Assembly: GCA_003538495.1 (NCBI GenBank)
Contig: DPSD01000190.1
Location: forward strand, 1-16,994
Source of the DNA: Accumulibacter sp.
GTDB lineage: Bacteria; Pseudomonadota; Gammaproteobacteria; Burkholderiales; Rhodocyclaceae
Length of the DNA: 16,994 nt
Direction of reading: 5' to 3'
A program made the position numbers and the translations under genes. Positions 1 through 9,492 of the stretch are shown piece by piece. Below the pieces are notes generated by a model, which was given only the letters and a program-made list of their open reading frames with translations, made no database searches and was not told the DNA's origin. The stretch's first letter is position 1; the number at the start of each line of letters is the position of its first letter.

Positions 1-955
1 GGGTGGATGCTCCATAATGCCGGGTATCTCAACCTATCTTTGGGTGCTCACCAACCGCAAGGAACCGCCGCGGAAGGGCAAGATCCAGCTTGTCGACGCC
101 CGGCGATTCTTCGTCAAGATGCCGAAAAGCCTCGGCAACAAGCGCAACAAGTTGGGTGACCCTACCGATAGGCCGAGCGAGCCGGACCAGATCGCCGATA
201 TCACTCGTCTGTTCGGTAGCTTTGTGGACGGCGAAACGCGGACGTTCACCGAGGAGGACCCGATTACCAAACAGCCGGTCGAGAAGGTGCTTGTGGTCAG
301 CAAGGTCTTCGACAACGCGGACTTCGGCTTTCACAAGATCACGGTCGAGCGACCGCTGCGGCTCAACTTCCAGGCGACCGCCGAGCGTATGGCCCGGCTG
401 GAGACCGAAAGCGGCTTTGCCAAGCTCGCCACCAGCATCAAGAAGAATGAGAAGGCACGCCTCGAAGAGATCGAGGCCGGCAAGAAGCGGCAGGAGGAGA
501 TCCGCAGGCTCCTTGACCGTTTCGCGCAGGTGCACGGCACCAAGCTCTTCAAGGATCGCATCGCCTTCCTGACCACTTTGCGCGACATCGATCGAGACGC
601 CGGTGTGCGCCTTTCTGCACCTGAACTCAAGGCCGTACTCGCCGCCCTGGGTGAGCGTGATGACACGGCCGAGATCTGCCGCGATCGCGGCGGCAACCCC
701 GAACCAGATGCCGAACTGCGCGACACCGAGAGCGTACCGATCAAGGAGAGCGTCACCGCGTACTTCGAGCGTGAGGTGCGCCCGCATGTGCCCGATGCCT
801 GGATCGAGGAGAGCAAGACCAGGGTCGGCTACGAGATCCCGATCAACCGGCACTTCTATCGCTACGAGCCACCCCGTCCGCTGGAGGTGATCGAAGCCGA
901 CATCAAGGCGCTCGAAGAAGATATCAAGCGGCTCCTCGGCGAGGTCACGGCGTGA
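1..955 (+). CDS. hsdM: Type I restriction-modification DNA methyltransferase subunit HsdM, 3' part
   Basis: This is the C-terminal part of HsdM, the subunit that, with HsdS, methylates adenine at the target site. The frame open from position 2 (first Met at 17) begins with GISTYLWVLTNRK, the end of the Rossmann-type N6-adenine methyltransferase domain. The family-typical IQLVDARRFFVKMPKSLGNK and a Lys/Glu-rich helical C-terminus (PRPLEVIEADIKALEEDIKR) follow; this tail usually contacts HsdS. The SAM-binding and NPPF catalytic motifs would lie upstream, outside the window. In frame 1, the first codons read MLHNAG, resembling the usual MFYNTG that precedes GISTY, while frame 2 reads SIMPG. An extra G in the GGG at 22-24 would explain the switch, so the gene may be frameshifted. 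The TGA stop overlaps the next gene's GTG. Confidence 0.9.
   Translation, partial: GGCSIMPGISTYLWVLTNRKEPPRKGKIQLVDARRFFVKMPKSLGNKRNKLGDPTDRPSEPDQIADITRLFGSFVDGETRTFTEEDPITKQPVEKVLVVSKVFDNADFGFHKITVERPLRLNFQATAERMARLETESGFAKLATSIKKNEKARLEEIEAGKKRQEEIRRLLDRFAQVHGTKLFKDRIAFLTTLRDIDRDAGVRLSAPELKAVLAALGERDDTAEICRDRGGNPEPDAELRDTESVPIKESVTAYFEREVRPHVPDAWIEESKTRVGYEIPINRHFYRYEPPRPLEVIEADIKALEEDIKRLLGEVTA
941..944 (+). promoter_or_regulatory. Ribosome binding site for the RecD-like helicase gene
   Basis: GAGG (within GCGAGG) lies 7 bases before the GTG at 952. It supports that start, which overlaps the hsdM stop as GTGA. Confidence 0.5.
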
Positions 956-3900
956 GCACCCTCACGTACCCGTTGCGACACGTTTCCATCCGCGTGCCTT
1001 GGCACGACAATGGTTGGAACGGCACGGTCTGCACCCAGCCCCGGCACAACACTGCTTGCCTCAAGCTGGTGAACATCGCCGAAAGCAAGGTGGAAGCCGA
1101 CGAGGAGAAGGTGCGCGGGCAGTCGTTGAAGGACATGAACCCCGTGGACTTCCCGCCATGCGTCAAGGAACGCTCCACCTTCATGGCACCGTTCGCGCTG
1201 GACCGGTTGCACGAGCATCCCTATGTCAAGTCGTCGCCAGACACCCACGCCCACTTCAAGCCCACGCGACTGCACTACCACGCCTACGCCGCTGCCGGGT
1301 TACCTTTCCGCTGGATGATGAAGCGGGTGGTGTTCGGCGATAATCAACGTGGCGAACGTGGTCTGGTTGAGAGCTTCCCGCTCGAACGCGTGAATCAGTC
1401 CTTCGAAGACACGCCTGGCCTCAAGTTCAAATCCCTCTGGCTTCAGGACCATCGCAATCACCGCGCGCTGCTGGATTGCTTCTGGAACCACGTTCAGTCG
1501 GACGAGTCGCTCGTCTTCGTCTATGCCAAGCAGGTGCCGCTGGTCGAAGACACAGGCCGGCGAGTCTTGATTGGCGCCGGGCGCGTACTCGAGCTCGGAC
1601 CGCTCACCGAGTACGACTACGACGGTTCGCCGGAGGGCAAGATCCGCAGCCTGTTGTGGGAGCGGATGGTGATTCACTCCGTGCGCCCCGGCTTCGAGGA
1701 CGGCTTCCTGATGCCCTACCAAGAGGCGCTTGCCAAGTCCGACGAAGGGCGCGCCTTTGACCCGGCCGAAGTAGTCGCCTTTGCGCCGGAAGACCGGTTC
1801 AGTGAGTTCTCGTATGCCACGGAGCATGTCGGACACGACGCCGCCATCGCTGCGCTGCTGGCTTGCCGTGCAGCGTTGCTGCGCTCCGCCGAGCTCTTTG
1901 ATGTTGCTACGGCCAAACAAGAGGCCTGGATAGACCAACAACTCGGTCGCTTGTGGACAAGGCGCGGCCCGTTCCCCGGCTTGGGAGCGGTGCTCGGCGC
2001 TACTGGCGTGCCGATGGCCCACTTTGTCGCACAAGCCTTGGCCGACTCGGTCGGTGACGACGGCGACCCCTGGACAGCCTGGCGGGCGGCGGTGGCCGAT
2101 CCGTCCAGGCATCTGCCGGCTGATCTCGCCAGACGACTCGATGGCACCATCGCCAAGTCCTGGCAGCGAATGCAGCCGCAGCGCCGTCAGGTGCTGGAAC
2201 TGCTGAGTCGCATCGACCTCACCGCCGAGCAAGCCGAGGTGCTCGCCGTACCCGAAACACGAGTCGAGCAGGGCCTCATACTCGACGACGCCGAGCTCTT
2301 GCGAAACCCGTATCTGGTTTACGAAACAACCCGCTTGACCCGATTGCCGGTTGCCATTGGCACAGTCGATCGCGGCCTGTTTCCCACCACCTTTGTTCGC
2401 GAGCGCCACCCGCTGCCCGAGCAATCCGTCGTGCAGACGCCAGTCGATGCGCGCCGCCTGCGGGCGCTGACGATCCGCGAGCTCGAGAACGCCACTGTCC
2501 GTGGCGACACCTTGTCTCCGCAGGCCGCCGTGATCGCGTCGTTGCGCAAACGAGCGCCGGAGCACGACGAGCACCACACGCCGGTCACCGCCGATCTCCT
2601 GGCTGTTGCGGAAGACGAGCACTTCGCGGGCGAGATCCGCCTCGTCGAAATGGCCGATGGCTCGCGCGCCTACCAGCTCGAACGTCTGGCCAAGAGTGGT
2701 GAACTGATCCGGAACACCATCGACAAGCGCGCCCAGAGCCAACCTCACCAGCTGAAAGCCGACTGGCGCCATGAGCTCGACCAGCAGCTTGGTGCGCTGC
2801 CTGCCGAAGGCGAAGAGAGTGACAAGGAAGAGCGCGCCCGCCAGGAAAAGGCCGCCGCACTCGCGGAACTGGCTGTGCGCCGCTTCTGTGTGCTCATTGG
2901 TCCGGCCGGCACTGGCAAAACAACCCTGCTCTCGGTCCTGTGCCGCGACCCGTCGATCCAGGCTGAGGGCATTCTGATGCTCGCCCCTACCGGCAAGGCG
3001 CGTGTGCGCATGGAGGACGTGGCGCGTCGTGCTGGGATCCAGAACCTGCAAGCTCTGACGCTGGCGCAGTATCTTTCGCGCTCAAAACCACAGCGCTACG
3101 AAGGTGCTACCGGCCGCTATCGGCTCACCGGCCAGCCGGGCGAGAAAGGCGCACGCACCGTGATCGTCGACGAGTGCTCGATGCTCACCGAGGAGATGAC
3201 CGCCGCCCTTCTTGAGGCGCTGAGCGGCGTGCACCGGCTCATCTTCGTGGGGGACCCGCGCCAGTTGCCGCCCATCGGCGCCGGCCGGCCTTTTGCCGAC
3301 GTGATTGCGCGGCTGCAGCCGCAAGACATCGAGACCTGCTTCCCGCGCGTCGGACCTGGCTATGCCGAGCTCACCGTGCCGCGCCGCCAGGGTGCAGGCG
3401 AGCGTGAAGACTTGCAACTGGCTGCCTGGTTCGGTGGCGGCGTGCTCGGCCCCGGCGAGGATCAGGTGTTCGAGATCCTGGCGGGCCAGCGCAGCAGCCA
3501 TACGATTCAGTTCGTCCGCTGGGATACGCCGGACGAACTTGAGGCGCTGTTGCCCATTTCTCTAGCCGCCGCGCTCCAGTTCAATCCCCAGCAAGTCGAG
3601 TGGCAGGCGTTCGCGTGCAGTCTCGGCGGCCAGCAGTCAGGCGATCATGTTTACTTCAATCGCAGTCGATCCGGGCAGCGTGCCGAGGCCTGGCAGCTCT
3701 TGAGTCCGGTGCGTCAGACGCCGTGGGGCGTAGATACGCTCAATCGCACAATCCATGTGCGCTACAAGGCACCCCAACTTGAAGTTGCTCGAGCCAGGGT
3801 AATGCCTTGGAAACGAAGATTGCCACAGCCCTTTGGCGACGACCAGATCATCTACGGTGACAAGGTCATCAACGTTCGTAATCAGTCGATCGGTCAGCAA

Positions 3901-4743
3901 CGGATCTATCCGAAACCGGCTGAGCGCGGTTACCTGGCCAACGGCGAGATCGGCATCGCGATTGGGCAGATTCGCACCAAGAGCTTCAAGTACGAGCCTA
4001 AGACCCTCCAGGTCGAGTTCTCCACGCAGCCGGGCATTTCCTTCGAGTTCTATGCGCCTAAGGGTGATGACGACGACTTCAGCCTCGAACTCGCCTACGC
4101 CCTAACGGTGCACAAGGCGCAGGGCAGCGAGTTCGACGTCGTTTTCCTCGTGCTGCCGAGCTCGCCCCAGGTGTTGACGCGCGAACTGCTGTACACGGCG
4201 CTTACGCGCCAGAAGCAGAAGGTCATCGTGCTGCACCAGGGCTCGGCCACCGACCTCCAGCGCCTGAGCGCTGAGCGCTACTCGGCCACCGCCACGCGCC
4301 TGACCAATCTGTTCGGCCCGCCACGGCCGGTGGAGGTGGGCGGCTCTTTCCTCGAAGACCGGCTGATTCACCGCACCAGCCGAGGCGAAGCGGTGCGCTC
4401 CAAGTCCGAAGTGATCATCGCCAACCTGCTGCACGCCAAGGGCATCGACTATCACTACGAACACCCGCTGGAACTGGGTGGCGTGTTCAAGTATCCCGAC
4501 TTCACGATCGAAGACGACGACACGGGCATCACCTACTACTGGGAACATTGCGGGTTGCTGCACGACGCCGCCTACCGCCGCCGCTGGGAGGAAAAGCAAC
4601 AGTGGTATCGCGAGCAAGGCATCTTGTCGCTGGAAGAGGGCGGCGGGCCGAAAGGCGCGCTCATCGTGACGCGCGACCAACGGGATGGCGGTATCGACTC
4701 GGCGGGTATCGCAGCGGTGATCGCGAAGATCGGCGGATGCTGA
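952..4743 (+). CDS. RecD-like SF1 DNA helicase with C-terminal PD-(D/E)XK nuclease-like domain
   Basis: This 1263-aa protein is probably an ATP-driven DNA helicase with a nuclease tail. Residues 1 to about 400 match nothing I recognise. Around 400-470 is a RecD2-like helical segment containing NPYLVYE. The SF1 core has Walker A GPAGTGKT (650-657), Walker B VIVDEC (737-742), motif III GDPRQLPP (767-774), motif V TVHKAQGSEFD (1052-1062) and motif VI YTALTR (1081-1086). A C-terminal domain has E1153 (RSKSEVIIANLL), D1183 (YPDFTI) and E1198 (YYWEHCG), the spacing of a VSR/UvrD-associated PD-(D/E)XK fold, though the final residue is EH rather than ExK. The GTG start overlaps the hsdM TGA and has a GAGG site 7 bases upstream. 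Its place inside the hsd operon suggests it processes DNA recognised by the R-M complex; that role is inference. Confidence 0.88.
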   Translation: MSTLTYPLRHVSIRVPWHDNGWNGTVCTQPRHNTACLKLVNIAESKVEADEEKVRGQSLKDMNPVDFPPCVKERSTFMAPFALDRLHEHPYVKSSPDTHAHFKPTRLHYHAYAAAGLPFRWMMKRVVFGDNQRGERGLVESFPLERVNQSFEDTPGLKFKSLWLQDHRNHRALLDCFWNHVQSDESLVFVYAKQVPLVEDTGRRVLIGAGRVLELGPLTEYDYDGSPEGKIRSLLWERMVIHSVRPGFEDGFLMPYQEALAKSDEGRAFDPAEVVAFAPEDRFSEFSYATEHVGHDAAIAALLACRAALLRSAELFDVATAKQEAWIDQQLGRLWTRRGPFPGLGAVLGATGVPMAHFVAQALADSVGDDGDPWTAWRAAVADPSRHLPADLARRLDGTIAKSWQRMQPQRRQVLELLSRIDLTAEQAEVLAVPETRVEQGLILDDAELLRNPYLVYETTRLTRLPVAIGTVDRGLFPTTFVRERHPLPEQSVVQTPVDARRLRALTIRELENATVRGDTLSPQAAVIASLRKRAPEHDEHHTPVTADLLAVAEDEHFAGEIRLVEMADGSRAYQLERLAKSGELIRNTIDKRAQSQPHQLKADWRHELDQQLGALPAEGEESDKEERARQEKAAALAELAVRRFCVLIGPAGTGKTTLLSVLCRDPSIQAEGILMLAPTGKARVRMEDVARRAGIQNLQALTLAQYLSRSKPQRYEGATGRYRLTGQPGEKGARTVIVDECSMLTEEMTAALLEALSGVHRLIFVGDPRQLPPIGAGRPFADVIARLQPQDIETCFPRVGPGYAELTVPRRQGAGEREDLQLAAWFGGGVLGPGEDQVFEILAGQRSSHTIQFVRWDTPDELEALLPISLAAALQFNPQQVEWQAFACSLGGQQSGDHVYFNRSRSGQRAEAWQLLSPVRQTPWGVDTLNRTIHVRYKAPQLEVARARVMPWKRRLPQPFGDDQIIYGDKVINVRNQSIGQQRIYPKPAERGYLANGEIGIAIGQIRTKSFKYEPKTLQVEFSTQPGISFEFYAPKGDDDDFSLELAYALTVHKAQGSEFDVVFLVLPSSPQVLTRELLYTALTRQKQKVIVLHQGSATDLQRLSAERYSATATRLTNLFGPPRPVEVGGSFLEDRLIHRTSRGEAVRSKSEVIIANLLHAKGIDYHYEHPLELGGVFKYPDFTIEDDDTGITYYWEHCGLLHDAAYRRRWEEKQQWYREQGILSLEEGGGPKGALIVTRDQRDGGIDSAGIAAVIAKIGGC

Positions 4744-4746
4744 CCC

Positions 4747-7700
4747 GTGAAAGCCTTCCTCGAACAGATCAATGACAAGCGGCTGCGTTCCTATGACGCA
4801 GACCCCGGCTTGCTCAAGGAGCATTGTGGCATCGAGGAAACGGTACTGGCAGGTGGCTACGGCTACCGTCAGATCCTCGAACTCGTCCAGAACGGTGCGG
4901 ATGCGTTGCTGGAAGCGCAGGAGCGTGGCGACGTGCTGGACGGCGATGGTCGCATCCACGTCCAGCTGCGCGGGTCGCGGCTCTATGTCGCCAACACCGG
5001 GGCACCGCTGAGTGAAGAAGGCCTGGATGCCCTTCTTCGTTCTCATTCGTCGCCGAAACGCGGCAACCAGATCGGGCGCTTCGGTCTGGGCTTCAAGTCG
5101 TTGCTGAAACTCAACGGGCGGATCGATGTCTTCACCCGTGCCGCAGGAGCGATTCGCTTCGATCCCGAGAGGTGCCGTGCGGAGCTCCAGCAGCGATTTC
5201 GGGTAACAGAGGCGCCCGGTCTGCGGCTCGCGTGGGCACTCCCGCCGGATGAGCGTGCGGCAGATCCGCTTTGCGCCGAGCTGGCGTGGGCTGAAACGAT
5301 CGTTCGCATCGAGGTCGGGTCAGAGAGTCTGCTGCAGCACATACAACAAGAGATTCGGTCGTTTCCAGCCGAGTTCCTGCTGTTCTTTCCTGTTGCCACC
5401 AGGCTGACACTCGATAACGGCGAGCAGAAGGCGCGGGACGTCCGCCTGGCCATCGAGGGTGTCGAGCAGATCCTGCACGATGGCGAGGTCGTCTCGCGCT
5501 GGCGCATCGCTGCGCGCGAAGTCCGTATCACCGACGCCCGAGCCATCGCGGACGCCACACACATCCACGCTCGCGAGTCCGTACCAGTCTCGTGGGCCAT
5601 GCCACTGGAAGGGCGGCGCGAAGAGGCCGGCCGCTTCTGGTTCGCCTTCCCCACGCACACGCAGACCTACCTGCCGGGCATCCTGAATGCACCGTGGAAG
5701 CTCAACAGCGACCGCAACGCGATCATCGGCGGCGAGTGGAATGCCGCGCTGATGGCCGAGGCGGCGCGCCTGATCGCGGAAACGCTGCCCAGCCTTGCCA
5801 CCCCGGACGACCCCGCTCGGCCCCTGGATGCCTTCCCCCGACAACTAGATCGCAAGGACGAGGACGCAGCCCCACTAGTCGAGGCGCTGTGGGCGCGGCT
5901 GGAGGCAGCAGCCGTCATCCCAGACGGCACCGGGGCACAGCGGCGCGGGCAGGACCTCTGGCGCCACCCGAAGGACACCCTGAACCTAGCAACTGCGTGG
6001 CAATCACTTGCTGGCGCAGAGCAGCAGCGCCAGCTGGTTCACGCGTCCTGCCTGGAGCGCCAGCGTGCCAGCCGGCTGAATGCGCTGGCGGAACGTATGA
6101 AAACGTCTACCGAACCGCACAGCCCACCGGCGCTTCACCGCCGCACCACCGAATCGTGGTTTGGCATCGTGGCGTCGACTGAGCCCGGCGCTGCGTTCGG
6201 CGTGCTAAAGCTGGCGGATTCCTTCTCCATCGACGTGAAGCCGGGCGAGTGGAACCAGGCTCGGCCCACACTTGCGATCGTTCCGACCCAGTCAAGCCAG
6301 TTGTTCACGGCGGCCAAGGTCGTCCTCGCACCCGAGGGAGTGTCCGTGCCCGGCCGCGCATCTGTAGCCGCCGAGCTTCAGTCCAACCCCGAGGCGCGGC
6401 GCATTCTGAGTGAGGTGCTTCGCGTCAATGAACTGGACGATCAGGTTTGGGCATCGATCCTTACCGAGGCACTTCATCAGGTGCTGAGCTGGCCGGCGGA
6501 GGCCAAGGAGACCGGCTGGAAGGTGTTTTGGTCCCGGCTGCGCCGCGCGCCTGCGGGCGTGCGCAGTGCCTTCCTGGACAGGAATCGCGATCGCGTGCGC
6601 GTGTGTCGTCGCGATGGACGGTGGGTGAGAGCCGACGGCGTCCTGCTTTCCGGTGGCTTGGTGAGCGAAAGCGATCCTTCTCCGAACTCGAATGTACTTG
6701 TCGATCCCGATGCGCATGGTAACGACCGGGCGTCGTTGGTCGCGCTGGGCGTCGTGGATGTTCCATCAGGCGACATCGGGCCTGCAGACTTCACTGAGAT
6801 TTCGGGCGAGACTCACGTGCTGGAGCCATGGCGCGCGGCGTGCCGCAGCCGCTACAAGGCAACGCAAGAGAACTCCGCCTCGCGAGACTACCTCACACCG
6901 TACGGCTTATCGATGCCGCGAGGTTATGGGTTGCTTGCGGAGCTCAATGGCGCCACGAAGGCACGTTTCACCTTCCAGCTCCTTGATCGCCTCGCCGAGC
7001 GGACGTTCCAAGGAACCATCCGCTTCGGCCACAGTACAATGTTGGTCTACCCGAAGATCGATGTGCCGCACCCGCTGTCATGGTACGTGCTCAAGCACGG
7101 CGAGGTGCAGCTGGGCTTTTCCACAGTGCCCCTCAGGGCTCTTGTCGAGCGCCGCAACCAACCAGTCCTGCGAGACCTGCCGGATTGGACACGTGTCGAA
7201 TCGGCGCTCGACCGGCTGAACACCGCCTTCCCCACAGTGTTAGTTACGCCGGACGACTTGCGCACCTTCTGGGTCGCGATGATCGCCGCACTCGTCACGC
7301 CGGCTGCCCTTGATGGCGACGCACTGAGCGACCTCTGGCTCGGCGCCGCCAGGGATGGCGTCGTTCCGACCGAACTGCCATCGCCGACAGGCCGCGTGCC
7401 GCTGACCGCGGCATTCGTGACCACCTCCGTCGATCTGACGCGGCGCGCTCGTACGCCGGAGCGCGTGGTCGTGGCGCTCGACGCCCCCACGATGCAACTC
7501 TGGCTGAAGGCAGGCGCGCAGGACCTTGCGCGCGTGATCCAGGCGGAGTGGGACGCCATCGCGGGGCCGCCCGAGCGCCTGACTAACGTGGTCCCCGAGC
7601 TTGGCGATGTCATGTTGGCAGGCGTTCGCGAAGCGGCACGGTGTCAGCACGTCAAGCAGCTCCGCCTCAGGATCGCCGACGCCGCACAGGAAGCCCCTTG

Positions 7701-9492
7701 CCTCATGTGGGACGGTGCGCTGTTCATGGATGCTGAACAACTGGCGCCGCTTTCCCGAGCGGACCGTCTACAGCGGCTGCTCGCCGAGATCGCCGCGTCT
7801 GGCTGGCTCGACAGTTCGCCTGGAGACGCGCTTCAGCGCCTTGCCGACGCAGGCGTCGACGAGCGGCGAGCGCACGTCGCACAGGGATCGACGCTGGCCG
7901 AGCGCCTGCTGCGCGCGGTGGGCAATCGAATCGGACCCTTGCTCGATGCCCTGGGCCAGTCGCTTCGCAACATGGGCTTCGTCCGGAAATGCACGCCGCA
8001 ACGGCTCGCCGAACTGGTGCTCGCCCAGTTGGGCCCGGCCGCGCTGCCGGCTCTGCGAGACACCTTGCTGGCGGAGGGGCTGCAGCCACCCGCGCGCTGG
8101 AACACGTCAGCCGCACTCGCGTTCGCAGCCGCCATCGGTTTCCCGCCCGAATTCGCTTCGTCGGCTGAAGCCAGGCGTGAGCCCGAGGAATTGATCAGCG
8201 GACCGATCGAGCTGCCGCCCCTGCACGACTTCCAGCAGGAGGTTTTCGCGGGCCTGAGTTCGCTGCTGGCCAACAGCGCCAAGCGACGGCGCGCAGTCAT
8301 CAGCCTGCCCACGGGCGGCGGCAAGACCCGCGTCACGGTGGAGGCGGCCGTGCGCCTCGTGCTCGCGCCGGCGGGCGCAACGCGTAGCGTGCTCTGGATC
8401 GCCCAGACCGACGAGTTGTGCGAGCAGGCGGTGCAGGCGTTTCGTCAAGTCTGGGTCAATCTTGGCGCCAGGCGAACGAACCTGCGCATCGCCCGCCTGT
8501 GGGGTGGCAATCCCAATCCGACTGGGCAAGCTCTGGACAAGCCGGTCGTCGTCGTGGGCTCGATCCAGACGCTGCATAATCGCGTCGGCGCGGCGGATCT
8601 GGACTGGCTGCGCAAGCCTGGCCTGGTGGTCGTCGACGAGTGTCACCACGCCATCACGCCGAGCTACAGCGCGCTGCTGCGCTGGCTGGATGCCGAAGCA
8701 CCGCGCGCCGGCGCGGCCGACAAGGCCGAACCGCCCATCGTGGGGCTGAGCGCGACGCCCTTCCGCACCGACGATGACGAAAGCCGGCGCCTTGCGCGCC
8801 GCTTTGACAGCCATTGGCTGCCCTCCGACCAGGAGCGGCTTTACGCACGCCTGCTCGCGCAGGGAGTGCTCGCACGGGCGCAGTACGAGTCGCTCGACTC
8901 CGGCGTAAGCCTGACCAACGACGAGTTGGCCAGGCTGGGGCGGCTGCCTGAGCTGTGGGAAGGTCTCGATTTCGAGAACCTGCTGGAAGCCATCAATCAG
9001 CGTCTCGCGGGCGACACGCGCCGCAATGGGCGCCTCGTGGAGTGCATCGAAGCAAGCGCCGAGCGCGCCATCCTCTTCTTCACGAACTCCGTCGCGCGTG
9101 CGGAGGAAATGGCCGCCCGCCTGAATCTCGCCGGCATCGGCGCCGCGGCCATCAGCGGCAGCACGCCGCCCGTGGCTCGGCGTTACTTCCTCGACCGCTT
9201 CCAGGGCGGGAAGATCCGTGTGCTGTGCAATCACAGCGTCCTGACCACAGGCTTCGATGCGCCCAGGACCGACATGGTGCTGATCGCCCGGCAGGTCTTC
9301 AGCCCGGTGCGCTACATGCAGATGGTCGGTCGCGGGCTGCGCGGGGAAAAAAACGGCGGCACCGTGTCGTGCCGAATCGTCACGGTCGTCGACAACCTCG
9401 GCCGATTCGAGCATCGGCATCCCTATCACTACTGCCGGAACTACTTCTCGACGATGGAAGGTGCGAAAACTGCGGCCGAGGTGCATTCATGA
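4747..9492 (+). CDS. GHKL (HSP90/sacsin-like) ATPase fused to SF2 DEAD/DEAH-type helicase
   Basis: This 1581-aa two-motor protein has an N-terminal GHKL ATP-binding domain: N-box ELVQNGADA (45-53, with E45 and N49), a G1-like ANTGAP (82-87, where the usual DxGxG is degenerate), and G2 IGRFGLGFKS (109-118). This resembles sacsin/HSP90-type ATPases more than histidine kinases. Residues about 330-1140 form a long region with no motif I recognise. The C-terminal third is a full SF2 helicase: motif I PTGGGKT (1188-1194), motif II DECHH (1297-1301), motif III SATPF (1335-1339), motif V TTGFDAP (1500-1506) and motif VI QMVGRGLRG (1525-1533). The GTG start follows the previous stop after three bases (TGA CCC GTG) and is in the same frame; there is only a weak GGCGGA upstream. 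Its TGA overlaps the hsdS ATG. The function is probably DNA translocation or remodelling in defence, by inference. Confidence 0.88.
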   Translation: MKAFLEQINDKRLRSYDADPGLLKEHCGIEETVLAGGYGYRQILELVQNGADALLEAQERGDVLDGDGRIHVQLRGSRLYVANTGAPLSEEGLDALLRSHSSPKRGNQIGRFGLGFKSLLKLNGRIDVFTRAAGAIRFDPERCRAELQQRFRVTEAPGLRLAWALPPDERAADPLCAELAWAETIVRIEVGSESLLQHIQQEIRSFPAEFLLFFPVATRLTLDNGEQKARDVRLAIEGVEQILHDGEVVSRWRIAAREVRITDARAIADATHIHARESVPVSWAMPLEGRREEAGRFWFAFPTHTQTYLPGILNAPWKLNSDRNAIIGGEWNAALMAEAARLIAETLPSLATPDDPARPLDAFPRQLDRKDEDAAPLVEALWARLEAAAVIPDGTGAQRRGQDLWRHPKDTLNLATAWQSLAGAEQQRQLVHASCLERQRASRLNALAERMKTSTEPHSPPALHRRTTESWFGIVASTEPGAAFGVLKLADSFSIDVKPGEWNQARPTLAIVPTQSSQLFTAAKVVLAPEGVSVPGRASVAAELQSNPEARRILSEVLRVNELDDQVWASILTEALHQVLSWPAEAKETGWKVFWSRLRRAPAGVRSAFLDRNRDRVRVCRRDGRWVRADGVLLSGGLVSESDPSPNSNVLVDPDAHGNDRASLVALGVVDVPSGDIGPADFTEISGETHVLEPWRAACRSRYKATQENSASRDYLTPYGLSMPRGYGLLAELNGATKARFTFQLLDRLAERTFQGTIRFGHSTMLVYPKIDVPHPLSWYVLKHGEVQLGFSTVPLRALVERRNQPVLRDLPDWTRVESALDRLNTAFPTVLVTPDDLRTFWVAMIAALVTPAALDGDALSDLWLGAARDGVVPTELPSPTGRVPLTAAFVTTSVDLTRRARTPERVVVALDAPTMQLWLKAGAQDLARVIQAEWDAIAGPPERLTNVVPELGDVMLAGVREAARCQHVKQLRLRIADAAQEAPCLMWDGALFMDAEQLAPLSRADRLQRLLAEIAASGWLDSSPGDALQRLADAGVDERRAHVAQGSTLAERLLRAVGNRIGPLLDALGQSLRNMGFVRKCTPQRLAELVLAQLGPAALPALRDTLLAEGLQPPARWNTSAALAFAAAIGFPPEFASSAEARREPEELISGPIELPPLHDFQQEVFAGLSSLLANSAKRRRAVISLPTGGGKTRVTVEAAVRLVLAPAGATRSVLWIAQTDELCEQAVQAFRQVWVNLGARRTNLRIARLWGGNPNPTGQALDKPVVVVGSIQTLHNRVGAADLDWLRKPGLVVVDECHHAITPSYSALLRWLDAEAPRAGAADKAEPPIVGLSATPFRTDDDESRRLARRFDSHWLPSDQERLYARLLAQGVLARAQYESLDSGVSLTNDELARLGRLPELWEGLDFENLLEAINQRLAGDTRRNGRLVECIEASAERAILFFTNSVARAEEMAARLNLAGIGAAAISGSTPPVARRYFLDRFQGGKIRVLCNHSVLTTGFDAPRTDMVLIARQVFSPVRYMQMVGRGLRGEKNGGTVSCRIVTVVDNLGRFEHRHPYHYCRNYFSTMEGAKTAAEVHS
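9478..9483 (+). promoter_or_regulatory. Ribosome binding site for hsdS
   Basis: GAGGTG ends 5 bases before the ATG at 9489 and lies within the end of the preceding helicase gene. It supports the ATGA-overlapping start. Confidence 0.55.

Noticed and set aside
29..853. Long minus-strand open frame opposite hsdM
   Set aside because: It lies opposite a gene with clear HsdM motifs. Its composition is that of an antisense shadow in GC-rich DNA, with no recognisable domain.
1300..3051. 583-codon minus-strand frame opposite the RecD-like helicase
   Set aside because: It is long only because GC-rich codons on the plus strand rarely give antisense stops. The plus frame has complete helicase motifs and well-placed start and stop signals; the minus frame shows none.
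8107..9486. 459-codon minus-strand frame opposite the SF2 helicase domain
   Set aside because: The plus strand has all SF2 motifs in this stretch. The minus product is rich in His, Arg and Ala without domain features, as expected of a shadow.
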